Shown: positions 11,341 to 22,709 of the stretch, piece after piece
How positions within the stretch are numbered: position 1 is the first letter of the stretch
Layout: each line of letters opens with the position of its first letter
NCBI GenBank assembly: GCA_018350325.1
Contig: JAEVLN010000004.1
Span: forward strand, 186,001 to 250,000
Source: Globodera rostochiensis
Taxonomy: Eukaryota > Nematoda > Chromadorea > Rhabditida > Heteroderidae
Reading direction: 5' to 3'
DNA: 64,000 bases
The notes under the pieces: generated by a model
Told to the model about the DNA's origin: nothing
The model's database searches: none
The model's input: only the letters and a program-made list of their open reading frames with translations
Position numbers and translations under genes: made by a program

Positions 11341-11956
11341 TAAAACCAAGCAATTTTGGTGCCATTGGAAAGTAAAAGCTTTAACTTTGGCATGACCTAG
11401 TTCCAGTAGACACTTTGTCGTCATGGAGACCGTTTGTCGTCGTGCCCATTCTCGGGACTACAGGTTTATTTTTAAAAGGTTACATTTTTAAAGGGTCAAA
11501 ACCCAAATCTTCAGATTTGTGACAAATGCCGTCGAAGCTCAAGCTCTCAATCTTTACATGCTGAAACAATCCTTAAACTTCGCAAAACTTTCGGTTTCTG
11601 CTGCTGGTTTTGTTAGAGCGTGACGACAGTGTCCAATGCTTCAAGGTTTATCAGTGGGGGCGGCCAAACGCCAAACTGGGCATAGTCGGGACTAATGTGC
11701 CATCGTCGGGACTAATGTGCCATCGTCGGGACTAATGTGCCATCATTCATTAGGTGGTCAGGCGAGGATTTTGCCACAATGTACGGATTGGGCCACGGTG
11801 TGGGGGGGGGGCCAAACACCAAACTGGGCATAGTCCGGCTAATGATTGTATGGAAAATTGCCGTGTTGTTAGCAAAGTTGGCACCTTTTTAAATAAGGGA
11901 ATTGGCTGCTGTCCCGGGCTGGACAACGGCGATTCAGAAAAGGACAGTGGGGTACT
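11340..11956. other. Segment shared with 24975-25250; 20-bp triplicate at 11685-11746
   Basis: No gene seen. Shares CTTTAACTTTGGCA, GTCGTCGTGCCCATTCTCGG and CCAAACTGGGCATA landmarks with the segment after the promoter-like block at 24.7 kb. CATCGTCGGGACTAATGTGC is tandemly present about three times. Confidence 0.5.
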
Positions 11957-12510
11957 TTTATTCCCGATCGTTTTGTCCCCGAGCGTTTTGTTCCCGGCGG
12001 CGTTTTGTTCCCGTGGCCGTTTTGTCCCCGAGCGTTTTGTTCCCGGGGGCGTTTTGTTCCCGGCGGCGTTTTGTTCCCGGGGCCGTTTTGTCCCCGAGCG
12101 TTTTGTTCCCGGCGGCGTTTTGTTCCCGTGGCCGTTTTGTCCCCGAGCGTTTTGTTCCCGGGGGCGTTTTGTTCCCGGGGGCGTTTTGTTCCCGGCGGCG
12201 TTTTGTTCCCGGTGGCGTTTTGTTCCCGGAAGCATTTTGTTCCCGTGGCCGTTTTGTCCCCGAGCGTTTTGTTCCCGGGGGCGTTTTGTTCCCGGGGGCG
12301 TTTTGTTCCCGGCGGCGTTTTGTTCCCGGTGGCGTTTTGTTCCCGTGGCCGTTTTGTCCCCGAGCGTTTTGTTCCCGGGGGCGTTTTGTTCCCGGGGGCG
12401 TTTTGTTCCCGGCGGCGTTTTGTTCCCGGTGGCGTTTTGTTCCCGGGAGCATTTTGTTCCCGGGGGCGTTTTGTCCCCGAGGGCGTTTTGTTCCCGGGGG
12501 CGTTGCGGAC
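11957..12510. repeat. 17-bp minisatellite, about 32 copies
   Basis: The unit is CGTTTTGTTCCCGGCGG with variants at the last bases (GGGGG, TGGCC, GTCCCCGAG). Because 17 is not a multiple of three, long open frames here cycle through three peptide forms; they are not taken as genes. Confidence 0.95.
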
Positions 12511-12599
12511 TTTTCAAAAAGCCTGTGTCTGTATTCTATACCTTGGAATGGCGGTCTGTACCTGTACCAGCCCGAACTCTTTAAATAAAATCTAAGCTG

Positions 12600-13730
12600 A
12601 CAATTACTGCCACTAAGACGTGCAGTTCTTTTATAAGAAATTGCTTAGGCACTAAAAATTTGCCCATTAAGTCGGTTGGCACCAATAATAGAGGACAAAT
12701 TCGACCAAGCAAAGTGCGCAAGAACAGAAAGAGCGATACACTACCAGACTAATCTCAACATGTTCAACGAGTTCAGCCTGAAAACCATTGGGGGGGGGGG
12801 TATGTGACGCGGGCCCACAACGGAGAGACACGCGGGCAGGAGCAATTAAAAGCTGTGGAACAGAACGAACGGAGGAGCAGCAGCAGGTGCCATTTAAAAG
12901 CTTTAAGCCAAAGCAAATTAGAGTTATTTCACTAAAAACTATGAAATGCCCAGCTGATAGAATTCTGTGCTTTTTTGATTTTTGAGCATACGGATTAGAG
13001 AGCTGGGACAAAACGTACAAATTCTTCTTTTTGCCAAATAAACACTGCGCTTGCCTTTTGACGTCAAATGGTGGTGAGCCGTTTACAAATGGCACACAAA
13101 AAGATACAAATTTTATATTGTTGTAACCACAAGTTTTTCGAGCAGTCCATAACTTAATTGGGTTGGGCGTATGCCCGCAAGGCTTACGAAGAGATTGTCA
13201 AGCTGTACAACAATTTACGTTTTAAGCTGTCCGTGAAAGTGCATTTGGTCACGGGAGTAGTGGACGCGGACGTGGACGAGGTAGACCTTCCATGGATTCT
13301 GGATTTGACCAAGGACCTCCTGCTGACCATGGTTATGCCCGTAGGCTTTTATACGTCACAAATTAAGGTTCAAAATAGAGGGCACCGGGAAATTCTGATT
13401 TGCCAAGGGTTGATAATATGTACACTACCGGACAAATCTCAACATGCTCAACAAGGCCAAGGGAGGGTCGTCAGATCGAATTTTTGTTGTCCAGAAGGGT
13501 GGCGGCGATCCCCAATAGTTGGCATGATTTTAGATCGATTTTTAACTCTGTCCGCTTCTGCTGGGGAGCGGGGGGGGGGGGAGGGTCCGCGGTGTCGATT
13601 GGCGCCGCCGGGAACATTTTGAATTTTAAACTCAATTTGTCAAAATTTTGCAATTGCCCAGCTGATAGAATGCTGTGCTTTTTTGATTGTTAAGACAAAA
13701 ATATTCAATTTTAATTAAAGTTTCTTTAAA
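12600..13730. other. Duplicated segment A, with possible degenerate coding scraps
   Basis: Landmarks AATCTCAACATGTTCAACGA, GTGACGCGGGCCCACAACGG and AAGCTGTGGAACAGAACG recur in the same order at 17290-17700 and 25310-25690. At 13180-13395 the plus strand reads KAYEEIVKLYNNL and onward in one frame; the EEIVKL part recurs at 13970 and 26030. I do not recognise the protein. It may be part of a mobile composite. Confidence 0.4.
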
Positions 13731-13748
13731 TATTTCGTTATTTAGGCT

Positions 13749-13806
13749 TGTGAGTGTGCTGAAGTGTCCTGTCACGGTTTGCCGCGACGTACATGACCAG
13801 GTTTGG
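13749..13806 (+). pseudogene. PP2A catalytic-subunit exon relic, copy 1
   Basis: Reads CPVTVCRDVHDQVW after a damaged LKCPV lead-in. The parent motif in serine/threonine phosphatase PP2A-C is CPVTVCGDVHGQ, where GDVHG carries metal-binding residues. Here both glycines of GDVHG are lost, so the fragment cannot be functional. It sits after the same intron-like sequence (AATATTTCGTTATTTAG) as copies 2 and 3. Confidence 0.75.
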
Positions 13807-14087
13807 CTTTTTAGGGATTGGAAAGGTCAAGGACAAAAGTTTGTTTTGAAAGTTTTAACGGTGAAAATTGGTCCAATTACGATTTTCGAAGCAAAAGGTT
13901 CCCCCCCCCCTTCCATGAGGGATTTCAATGGCCAATCTTGATTACTTCTCATTCATGTTGTTGTTGTTTGTTAGAGATTGTCAAGCTGTACAACGATTTA
14001 GATTCGTACTTTGTCCTCCTCCTGCTGCTGCAAGACTTGAAGACAGCCTTGCACAACACTGAACTTTGAAAAGGAACTGCAAAAAAC

Positions 14088-14252
14088 GATCCGCGCTTTC
14101 GCGTGGGCAGCAATTTGTACGGGGAGCTGGAGATGAACCCAGTGAAAGTGTTGAACTTGCCGATGACCGAGGGGAAGGTTCGCGGAAAGGGAAGGCACAG
14201 ACCGGAATCCGGTGATCGGCTGAGCGTTCCCAAAAACCGATCGAGATAAACA
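14088..14252 (+). other. Short open stretch, unrecognised
   Basis: One frame reads DPRFRVGSNLYGELEMNPVK and onwards to a stop at about 14250. The composition is GC-rich and protein-like, but other frames are also open and no splice partners are evident. Recorded only as a possible exon remnant at the end of duplicated segment A. Confidence 0.22.
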
Positions 14253-14329
14253 CGGCACCGACGACGATTGTAAGCCGTTCAGCTGAGACAGTTGTGAATG
14301 ATTGTGAAGCATGAGTAGTCAATATTACG

Positions 14330-14778
14330 ATAAAATAATTGTTTTATTTGAATTTTGATTATATTTTAAGCCTTATGACCAGGGTTTTTGGAAAGGAGAA
14401 TGAGGATTTTTTTTCTTCTGAAATGCAGATTTTTGTGGTCTTTCGAGATCCTTGTGGACTTTTTGTTGTGGATTTTTGGGAATAATGACAATAAAAAGCA
14501 TTTTTCATCTTTATCTGCACCTAAAAATTTTATAGAAAAATTGTTGCACCAATCAAAACGACAACATTTTATTGCACACAATTAATTATGTGTTCAGCAG
14601 TAGGGGAGACACAAAAAGATGGATCAAATCATTCCCAGTCCCCATTATAAATTCCTGCTCCTCCTCCTTCAGGAGGATCCGGATCCGTGTACTAAAAGTT
14701 GATTAATTAATTTGTAAAATTCCTATAAAATAGAAAAACTATTGGAAATTTATCCCGACTTTTTTGCTCCTCAATTGA
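14330..14778. other. Intergenic, no gene seen
   Basis: AT-rich, short unrelated frames only. It ends at the target site TCTTTAGC of the next element. Confidence 0.6.
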
Positions 14779-14786
14779 TCTTTAGC

Positions 14787-15414
14787 CAGGGATGCCATTT
14801 GTACTTATTTATCAGAAATGTACTGATATTAGAAGGCAGAATCTGGCAAATTAAAAATGTACTGATTTCAGCTCGGCGTACTGATTTTGTACTGATTTTC
14901 AGGTTAATTCGCATTTTTGGACCAATTTTGTTAACAAATTGAGTCGAAAATCCAAAAATTTACCCGGTTTGGTTGCAAATCTCAACAAATTGCGTCAAAA
15001 ATTTTCTCGGCGGCGCCTATCGGCACCGCCGACCCCCCCCCCCCCTACTAAAGCAGATTTCACAAAAAAATTGCTTTTTTGAAAAAACGAAAATCGGCAA
15101 GGTTTTTCGAAATGTTGCACAATTTCTTAACAAAAAAAACGTTATAAAATAAAAAACTTTTCCCGACGGCACCTGTCGGCGCCGTCGGACCCACCAACTC
15201 AAAAATCCATGTGAAAAGCTGCAATTTCCAACCCCGAATTGTTGAGAAAAATTGTTGGAGGAGTGAAATATGGTTAAAAACGCACATTTCATGCGAAAAA
15301 TTAATGATTTATTATATTTTGAGACATTTTTTAAAATGTACTGATTTTTGACCCCAAAATCTGATATTTTGATTCCAATGTACTGATTTTGAAAAATTTT
15401 TGTTGGCATCCCTG
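14787..15414. mobile_element. hAT-type MITE with perfect 8-bp target duplication
   Basis: Starts CAGGGATGCCATTTGTACTT and ends with the inverse GGCATCCCTG. TCTTTAGC stands immediately on both sides (14779-14786 and 15415-15422), an exact 8-bp duplication as made by hAT transposases. The CAGGG end fits the hAT YARNG rule. The interior carries repeated GTACTGAT motifs derived from the subterminal region and two GGCGCC-bearing blocks. No transposase frame is present. Confidence 0.9.
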
Positions 15415-15422
15415 TCTTTAGC

Positions 15423-16199
15423 CGAACTTCAAAAAATAAAATTTCCGTTTTTAGTTAAGAATTTTCGCCCATCCCCCATGGTACACAGAACAGAGACTGC
15501 AAAATGTTTACGTTTTGTGCATCGTTGACGTCCGCCATTTGTCCGGTGCCAATGTTTGAAGTTGCAAATGAAGGAATGGGGCTGAAGAAGCTTTAGAAAA
15601 CTGGGCAAATGATTGAGTTTGGCTGGAATGTTAATAATAAAAATGGAATAAGTTTATAAAGCAAAAGCGCGATTTAAGTTTGTCGGTGGGCCGAGAGTCT
15701 TGGCCCGGGACACGGGGCAAAAGTGAAACTCGTAAGAAGAATTTTTAGAAAACTGTGCTAATGATGACTTTCGCTGGAGGAGTGGGGGCCAACTCCGTCT
15801 CATCCATTAATTATGTTCCGATTTTGGGCGGCATTTAGTGCACTTTTCAATTCATAAAGGCCTAAATTGAGGTTAGGCTCAGGCCTAAACCTAAGCTAGC
15901 TTAGGCCTAGGCTTAAGCTTAGGCTTAAAGCTCATCTATTAACGGATAATCTGTGCAATTGTGCCGGATTAAGTTTTCATGTTATTTACCCCCAGCCAAA
16001 AGGAAAAACCCGGGATTGACCGGGACTATAAAAGCCGGGATCGGGACCAGCACTTCGAACCGGGGCCGGGACTTTTCGAAAACCGAGATCGGGCTTCCAA
16101 AAACCGGGATAATCCTGGCAAACTCTAAAAGTAAAGTATCAAAAATTTAATGGCTGAGACGGAGTTGGTCCCAGACGGAGTTGGCCCCAAGACGGAGCT
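15423..16199. other. Intergenic with small repeat blocks
   Basis: 15840-15930 has CCTAAGC/GCTTAGG palindromes; 16010-16115 has CCGGGAT-rich direct repeats (AAACCCGGGATTGACCGGGA) of the kind found inside the hAT-like MITEs. No gene recognised. Confidence 0.5.
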
Positions 16200-16425
16200 G
16201 GCCGCTTCGCGCTTAGAAAGAGCGGCCTTTTATAAGCACGCACGCGCGCCACGCTGTCAAGCGCTGATTGGCTGTTGGACGGTTTGCAGTTCGATGACGC
16301 GTGCGACGAACGCTAGACATAATGGAGCAGGCGGAGAGAGAAATATGCACAGGCGCCATTGACTATCTTGCCCCTGGGGAACTGAGTCCAGCAAATTTGA
16401 GTACGAGTCGTGCAGAGCCTACTTA
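16200..16425 (-). promoter_or_regulatory. Dispersed promoter-like block, copy 2
   Basis: Minus strand: CGTCATCGAACTGCAAACCG, CAACAGCCAATCAGCGC, then TTATAAAAGGCC. Same order as copy 1, with diverged spacing sequence. Confidence 0.5.
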
Positions 16426-16437
16426 TTAAAATCAAGC

Positions 16438-17330
16438 AGTCTCGCAAACCTCAACATGAAAGAGCGATGATACACTACCGGACTAATCTCAACATGTTCA
16501 ACGAGTTCAGCTCGCAAACCCCAACATGAAAGAGCGATGATACACTACCGGACTAATCTCAACATGTTCAACGAGTTCAGCTCGCAAACCCCAACATGAA
16601 AGAGCGATACACTACCGGACTAATCTCAACATGTTCAACGAGTTCAGCTCGCAAACCCCAACATGAAAGAGCGATGATACACTACCGGACTAATCTCAAC
16701 ATGTTCAACGAGTTCAGCTCGCAAACCCCAACATGAAAGAGCGATACACTACCGGACTAATCTCAACATGTTCAACGAGTTCAGCTCGCAAACCCCAACA
16801 TGAAAGAGCGATACACTACCGGACTAATCTCAACATGTTCAACGAGTTCAGCTCGCAAACCCCAACATGAAAGAGCGATGATACACTACCGGACTAATCT
16901 CAACATGTTCAACGAGTTCAGCTCGCAAACCCCAACATGAAAGAGCGATACACTACCGGACTAATCTCAACATGTTCAACGAGTTCAGCTCGCAAACCCC
17001 AACATGAAAGAGCGATGATACACTACCGGACTAATCTCAACATGTTCAACGAGTTCAGCTCGCAAACCCCAACATGAAAGAGCGATACACTACCGGACTA
17101 ATCTCAACATGTTCAACGAGTTCAGCTCGCAAACCCCAACATGAAAGAGCGATACACTACCGGACTAATCTCAACATGTTCAACGAGTTCAGCTCGCAAA
17201 CCCCAACATGAAAGAGCGATGATACACTACCGGACTAATCTCAACATGTTCAACGAGTTCAGCTCGCAAACCCCAACATGAAAGAGCGATACACTACCGG
17301 ACTAATCTCAACATGTTCAACGAGTTCAGT
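16438..17330. repeat. 67/70-bp minisatellite, about 13 copies
   Basis: The unit runs CTCGCAAACCCCAACATGAA, AGAGCGATGATACACTACCG, GACTAATCTCAACATGTTCA, ACGAGTTCAG. A 3-bp GAT present or absent makes two unit lengths that are interspersed, not blocked. The unit is an amplified piece of the duplicated segments (single copies near 12730 and 25310). Confidence 0.95.
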
Positions 17331-17707
17331 AGCCCAAAAACCGTTGGGGGGTTATGTGACGCGGGCCCACAACGGAGAGACGGACGGAGGCAGAAGTAAT
17401 TGGAAAAGCTGTGGAACAGAACGGAGCAGCAGCAGCAGCAGCAGCAGGTGCCGTTGAAAAGCTATTTTTAAGCCAAAGCAAAACAATTTAATAAAATCTA
17501 TGAACAGCCCAGCTGATAGAGTTCTGTGCTTTTGTTATTGTTAAGCATACGGATTAGAGAGTTGGGACAAAACGTACAAATTCTTTTTTTTTTTGCCAAA
17601 TGAACACTTTGCTTGCCTTTCTCTGTCAAATGGCGGTGAGCCGTTTACAAATGGCACACAAAAAATATTCAATTTTAATTAAAGTATTTAAATATTTGGT
17701 TATTTAG
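17331..17707. other. Duplicated segment B between minisatellite and PP2A relic
   Basis: Shares TATGTGACGCGGGCCCACAA and ATACGGATTAGAGAGTTGGG with segments A and C. Contains a CAG run near 17430-17447. No gene. Confidence 0.6.
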
Positions 17708-17790
17708 GCTTGCGAGATACTCAAAACAGAGTCCAACGTGTGCAGGAGGTTGTCCTGTCACGGTTTGCGGCGACGTACATGGCCAGGTTT
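17708..17790 (+). pseudogene. PP2A catalytic-subunit exon relic, copy 2
   Basis: Encodes, with a small frame break, AREILKTESNV then CPVTVCGDVHGQ, i.e. the exon around the GDVHG metal site of PP2A-C. The frame slips between ESNV and CPVTV, and no flanking PP2A exons are present. Best preserved copy for the upstream helix. Confidence 0.78.
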
Positions 17791-18173
17791 TGGGCATAGA
17801 AGAAAAAAGGGTGTGCCAACACTTGCGGACAAATGGTCCTCTTACGGACTGTGAATCAATTACTCCAACTTTTATTTATCAACCTAATCAAATAAGCAAC
17901 ATAAACTGACCCCTCCTCGCATGCAGACTTCAAAACGGGTAAAAAGAGTGATAAAAAATAATTAAATTTAATTATTATTCAAAAATTGGAGAAAAAAACA
18001 TTTAGTGCCCTATCTGCAACAAGCAATTAAGCAATTTGTTACAACCTGAAACACATCATCACCACGTAATTATATGTAAGAGAACGCCGTTGTGTGTGTG
18101 TAGATATTCTGTGGAGATAACCATTTATTTTTTGTTCGGATTATTTTTATGTTTCATTTTTAGAGGTTAAAAC

Positions 18174-18356
18174 TAGAGCCCGGTCGAGACGAGAATCTCG
18201 TCTCGAGATCTCGAAAAATCTCGACTCGAGATCTCGCTCGAAGAAATTTTCCGAGATTTTCCCGAGAATCTCGTGCTTTTTCGAGAATCTCGTCTCGAGA
18301 TCTCGAAAAATCTCGACTCGAGATCGATCTCGCTCGAAGCTCAAGTCCGGGCTCTA
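18174..18356. mobile_element. hAT-like MITE made of GAGATCTCG repeats
   Basis: Ends TAGAGCCCGG and CCGGGCTCTA are inverted; the interior is almost wholly TCTCGAGATCTCG variants. Flanks GTTAAAAC and GTGAGTAC agree at five of eight places, a weak target duplication. TAGAG fits YARNG. Confidence 0.72.
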
Positions 18357-18359
18357 GTG

Positions 18360-18849
18360 AGTACCACTTTATGCATGGGAATAGTCATTTTATTTTGCTT
18401 ATTTGATTAGGTTGATAAATAAAAAGTTGTGATTTAATTAATTAATCCACAAAAGTTATTATGAAATGCGCAATGTCACCACAATCCGCAAGTGTCGTAT
18501 CACCGAAAAAGCAACATCGGATTTTAATACAATACATAATTGTGAAAATACTGAAATTCAAAGGTTTTTTAGCCAGAATTTGTTTTTTGTTGCAAAATTT
18601 GCTGAAATTTATTGCCACCCCAACTTTTTGGGGTCCTTCAAAGATGCACACTTTTTCGTATGATTTCAGGAGAAGCTGGGTGGCCACCCAGTCTCCCCTC
18701 TAAGGCTCCTGGATGGTTCTTCAGACTAAATGCTGTTAAATGGTAATAAATTCTTGTATTCTGTAGCCTTTAAAAATGTTGTAAGCTGAAAAGTGGTTTG
18801 CTTCCAAGAAACTCGCGCCCCTTTGCGCGCTAACCTTGTTTATACTAAG
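18360..18849. other. Intergenic, no gene seen
   Basis: AT-rich; both strands have short open stretches only. No recognisable motif. Confidence 0.55.
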
Positions 18850-19235
18850 CCTAACTTTGTTGTTGTTGCTCTGCACACATTGGGGAGAGCCCACTCAACT
18901 CATTCCCTCCCCCCCCCCCCCACACATATTTGGGGCACACTCAATTCGCCATTCCTTCCAATTCCCCTCTCCCGGGCACACTCAATTCCCCCTCCCCCCC
19001 CTCAAAACTCAAAACCATCCCCCCCCCCTTCTCAGACACATCGATTTTGTGACAGAAACGACGCGCCTCGCCTTCCATCCATCCAAACCAGCAAATTCGT
19101 CCCCTTCCCCCACCACTTTTGCATCATTTTACATTTCCCCATTTCCATCATTCATCCCCATAAATACATATGTTTTGTTTGTATACACATTTTGGTTTAA
19201 ACTTTTCCAATAATAAATAATAATAATGAAAAACC
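18850..19235. repeat. Second copy of the composite dispersed repeat (short centre)
   Basis: Same head (TTGTTGTTGCTCTGCACACA) and tail (CAGACACATCGATTTTGTGA, then AATAATAAA) as 5590-6190, with only a few GGGGAGAGCCCACTCAACTC-like units. Confidence 0.8.
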
Positions 19236-19484
19236 ATCATACCATTTTGTCGTTTCCGCGTTTGACATTCGAGTCAAATTGGCTTTATTTTACGGTTTAA
19301 GGCATAGCCTAGGTTTCCCGAAAATTCCTAAATTACGGTAGTACCGGATTTTCAACCGGAACTCCGTTTTGACCGAATTTTGAGGTTTGGTATAAATCAA
19401 TTTCGGGTTCTAGATCGGCCAAAAAATTCTGATTTTGTTTCAATGCTCCCAAAACCTTCGAAACAACTTTTTGCCTTCTTTGTA

Positions 19485-19815
19485 GGAGCAAAAGGGGAGA
19501 ATGGGAAGGGCGGGGGGCACCAGCTACAGTATACCCCCTTAAAGGGAAAGAAGGGGCGGGGGCACCAGCTACAGTATACCCCCCTTAAAGAAGAGGAGGG
19601 CGGGTGGCGCCAGCTACAGTATACCCCCTTCAAAAGGAGAGAAGGGAGGAGGGGGCACCAGCTACAGTATACCACTCTTAAAGGGAGAGAAGGGCGGGGG
19701 GGGGGGCACCAACTACAGTATACCCCCCTCAAAGGAGAGAAGGGGCGGGGGCACCAACTACAGTATACCCCCTTCAAAGGAGAAAGGGGCGGGGGTACCA
19801 GCTACAGTATTCCTC
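19485..19815. repeat. About 46-bp minisatellite, seven copies
   Basis: The unit contains GGGGGCACCAGCTACAGTAT, ACCCCC, then AAAGGGAGAGAAGG. Isolated units occur at 6225-6270 and 6955-7030 beside the inverted-repeat element there. Confidence 0.92.
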
Positions 19816-21022
19816 CCCCCCCCCTTTTGGGGATATTTATTCTTCGAAGAAATAGTGCGCGAAAAGGAGAGGGAGCGTCGGCGAGAGTAATTTGGACATC
19901 AACGCACCCTATCGAAATTTGTTTTAGTTTTTCCATAAGAAATCAGAAATTGGATGGTACGTCGAACTACAAGGCTAGAAGGTACTACATAAAGTGGGCA
20001 GGCGGCCGTTCAATGCTTAATTTTTGAACCGGTCCGACCTAGAGTTGGACTTAAAAGTAGGGTTGCCGGAAAAATTATTGAATTTTTATGGAGTTTGTTA
20101 AGAAAAATGGTCCTAAAATGCTGAATTCCGATTAATATCGATTTTGTCTGATTTGCTTCTCTAATGACTAAGTTAGTTGGCGCCAAACTGTCCCGGTGGA
20201 TCCATTGAATACCGTACCAACTCCAATTCCAACGACATGATTTCCTTCATATTACAATAATTTTATATATTTTACTCGTCATACATTTATCTGATTAGAG
20301 ATTTGAAGAGAACATAAGTAAAGGTCGTTGATCAGATGATGATCAGGCATGCATATACATATGTACGGGTGAATACAAAGTTCCGACTTTTTTTGGATTT
20401 TTTTCTTTCCGAAACCATAAAAATAATTCATTTAATGCATGCCTAGAGATAGAAAGGAGATCTCTTCAAGGCGTATATCTTTCAGTGGTGCGGTAGGGAA
20501 CAAATAAATATTTTTTTTTTTGGATTTTTGCATAAAATGAGGGAAATGATCGGTCAGTCTCTGAGATGCACATATGAACACAAAGATAGTGGCAAGTTCA
20601 AAAATTGCTATAAGGCCTAATTTTCAAAAATTGATTTTTAGTGAGAACAAAGTGAAAAATTCTCGAATTTTCAGAAAATCCATTTTCAATCGATTAAATT
20701 CTCTAAAGGCTCTGCTGACAAAATGAGGTGTGGTGGTTGCGGGATGCGTGGACATCAAAAAAACAGAGGTGTGGTACGGTTACATTACGTTTTGCCTCCG
20801 TTACGTTTTGGCAATGTTACGTTTTTTGAATGATTTTGAGGTCAAAAGATTCCGAAATGGAACCGAAAAACCTTCGAATTCGGGTCCGGGGTTCGAAATT
20901 GATTGAAATTTAAATTTTAATGGGTTGGCAAAATGTGACATTTTTGCTGAGTTGGCAAAAAGTAGCATGCGTGTGGCAAAACGTACGGACACCGTGTGGT
21001 ACTGCTGACTGAGGGGGGGGGG
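19816..21022. other. Flank shared with 7080-7670; no gene seen
   Basis: 20140-20800 is the paralogous flank of coiled-coil copy 2. 20770-20995 has ACGTTTTG repeats without coding signs. Confidence 0.6.
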
Positions 21023-22610
21023 TCATTTTTTGTAGGGGCAGGGTGGCAACGACTTTTCGCTCTGGACATGCCCGAAAATAGACACGGCAAATTGCAGCAA
21101 ATGCACACGCAACTGCGCCTGCTTGTCTTGTGGTTGTTCAACGCATGACGTGTTGCAGAGCATGAACTGGTCGACCAGCGCGCTTGCATTTGTCCAGCCG
21201 CACAGCATTGCCCGCTCGTTTTGCTTCACCACGTGCCAGAACTGCTCCAGCATGTCTGTACACCGAGGCCTGCAAGATTTATGGTTCAGGAATGGTGCCC
21301 CTTTTAGAGTCAGGACTTACAAAGGCATTAGCGGTTGATCAATGGCCGTCGAATTCGAGCTGTTCAGCGGTGGAGCAGCAGTAGCAGTCACAGACGTCAA
21401 CTTGGAGCTGTTCAGCGGTGGAGCAGCAGCAACAGTCACAGGCGTCGTCTCCGACGACTTGGAGCTGTTCAGGGATTTTGGTAAACAAATGCAATCTCTT
21501 TTTACAAAAAATAGTTACCGTTTTGAAATGCCGATGAATGTGATTTCCCCGTCATCGTCGTCCCACTCGTTCGAACGTCGCTTTGATGCCAAAAAAGCAT
21601 GCTAAAATGCGGTAATAAGTCTCTGTCAGTGCCGGACAAAACGGGATTTTCACCGCCGACCCTTTCACCAAATACTGCTCCAATTCCAACAAAGGAGCCG
21701 GGAATCGGTGTTCCCCCAAGAATTGATCATAATTTTGAAAACGTACCCCTCTGACGTCTTGTGGCACCACCGCTCCAAGCTTTGCCTCACTTTTAGAGAC
21801 GTCCAACGCGTCATGTTGCTGATTCTTCACTGCACAAAGTTGCTTAAAGTCGATCTCCTTCTGTTCCATCGATGTGTGCAGTTTGTTGATTTCCCCATCC
21901 TTCACTTCAACTTCCTCCTGAAACTCAGCGCAGCGCACGTTGAGCTCGACGAGCTGCTCTTGTAAGCATTGCACATCATCCGCTAACGCTTGCACCTTTT
22001 CTTGCAGCCGATCATCCAATGCCCGCTGCTCATGCAATTGGCCATGCAGTTCCACATTGTCCGCCTCCAACTCGTCCTTTTGCGAGATCAAAGCGTCCTT
22101 TTCCGCCTCCAACGCTTCCTTTTCTGACACCAACGCTTCCTTTTCTGACACCAACGCTTCCTTTTCTGACACCAACGTTTCCTTTTCTGACACCAACGTT
22201 TCCTTTTCTGACACCAACGCTTCCTTTTCTGACACCAACGCTTCCTTTTCTGACACCAACACTTCCTTTTCCGCCTCCAACACTTCCTTTTCTGACACCA
22301 ACGTTTCCTTTTCTGACACCAACGCTTCCTTTTCTGACACCAACACTTCCTTTTCCGCCTCCAACACTTCCTTTTCTGACACCAACGCTTCCTTCTCTTG
22401 CTCATCTCTGTCAATGCTTGCATGAAGCTGAGCCAACTGGTCAGCTAACACAACTCGCTGCTCTTCCGTCTCAGCATTCAGACACCTAGCGTTGAACAGC
22501 TCGTCGTCGTACTGCTGCAGGAGTTGATTGAAACATTCGGCATCAAGTACGAAAGCGATGCACGTCTGCTTGCTGCACCCCTTGAGCGCCACTTTTGCCC
22601 ATTCTTGTGT
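21023..22610 (-). CDS. Unrecognised coiled-coil protein, copy 2, 5' end displaced
   Basis: Exons matching copy 1 (minus strand): 22610-21747, 21601-21519, 21464-21321, 21269-21023, all in phase, ending CPYKK and TGA. The large exon begins TQEWAKVALKGCSKQTC, the counterpart of the Cys motif in copy 1, then a coiled coil extended by about fifteen 21-bp units encoding ALVSEKE or VLEAEKE. The linker has the SSKS and NSSN motifs; the C-terminal domain reads FWHVVKQNERAMLCGWTNAS. The MDKSG first exon is absent: the conserved upstream block lies about 820 bp away at 23435-23482, with unrelated sequence between. An alternative start at about 22709 (MPLKKWGNLASL) reads straight into the coiled coil through the old intron. 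Function unknown. Confidence 0.75.
22095..22410 (-). repeat. Coding 21-bp tandem repeat in coiled-coil copy 2
   Basis: The plus-strand unit is CTTCCTTTTCTGACACCAACG, about fifteen copies, some with CCGCCT in place of TGACAC. Each unit adds exactly one heptad (ALVSEKE), so length changes keep both reading frame and coiled-coil register. Confidence 0.95.
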
Positions 22611-22709
22611 CTGAAATGTGCGGCATTTTTTTTTAACAAACAAATTGTGCCGGTAGCCGCCGCAGTCGGTGGGCAGGGAGGCCAAATTCCCCCATTTTTT
22701 TAGTGGCAA

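Noticed and set aside
11750..12595. Open frames up to 276 codons with FCSRGRFVPGG-like repeats
   Set aside because: A 17-bp array cycling through three frames on both strands; no family or splice support.
16438..17330. CRISPR-like regular array
   Set aside because: The whole 67/70-bp unit is repeated with no unique spacers, and the genome is eukaryotic; it is a minisatellite.
19380..20027. 215-codon frame on the plus strand
   Set aside because: Mostly the 46-bp minisatellite (HQLQYTPLKG repeats) with unrelated DNA at both ends.
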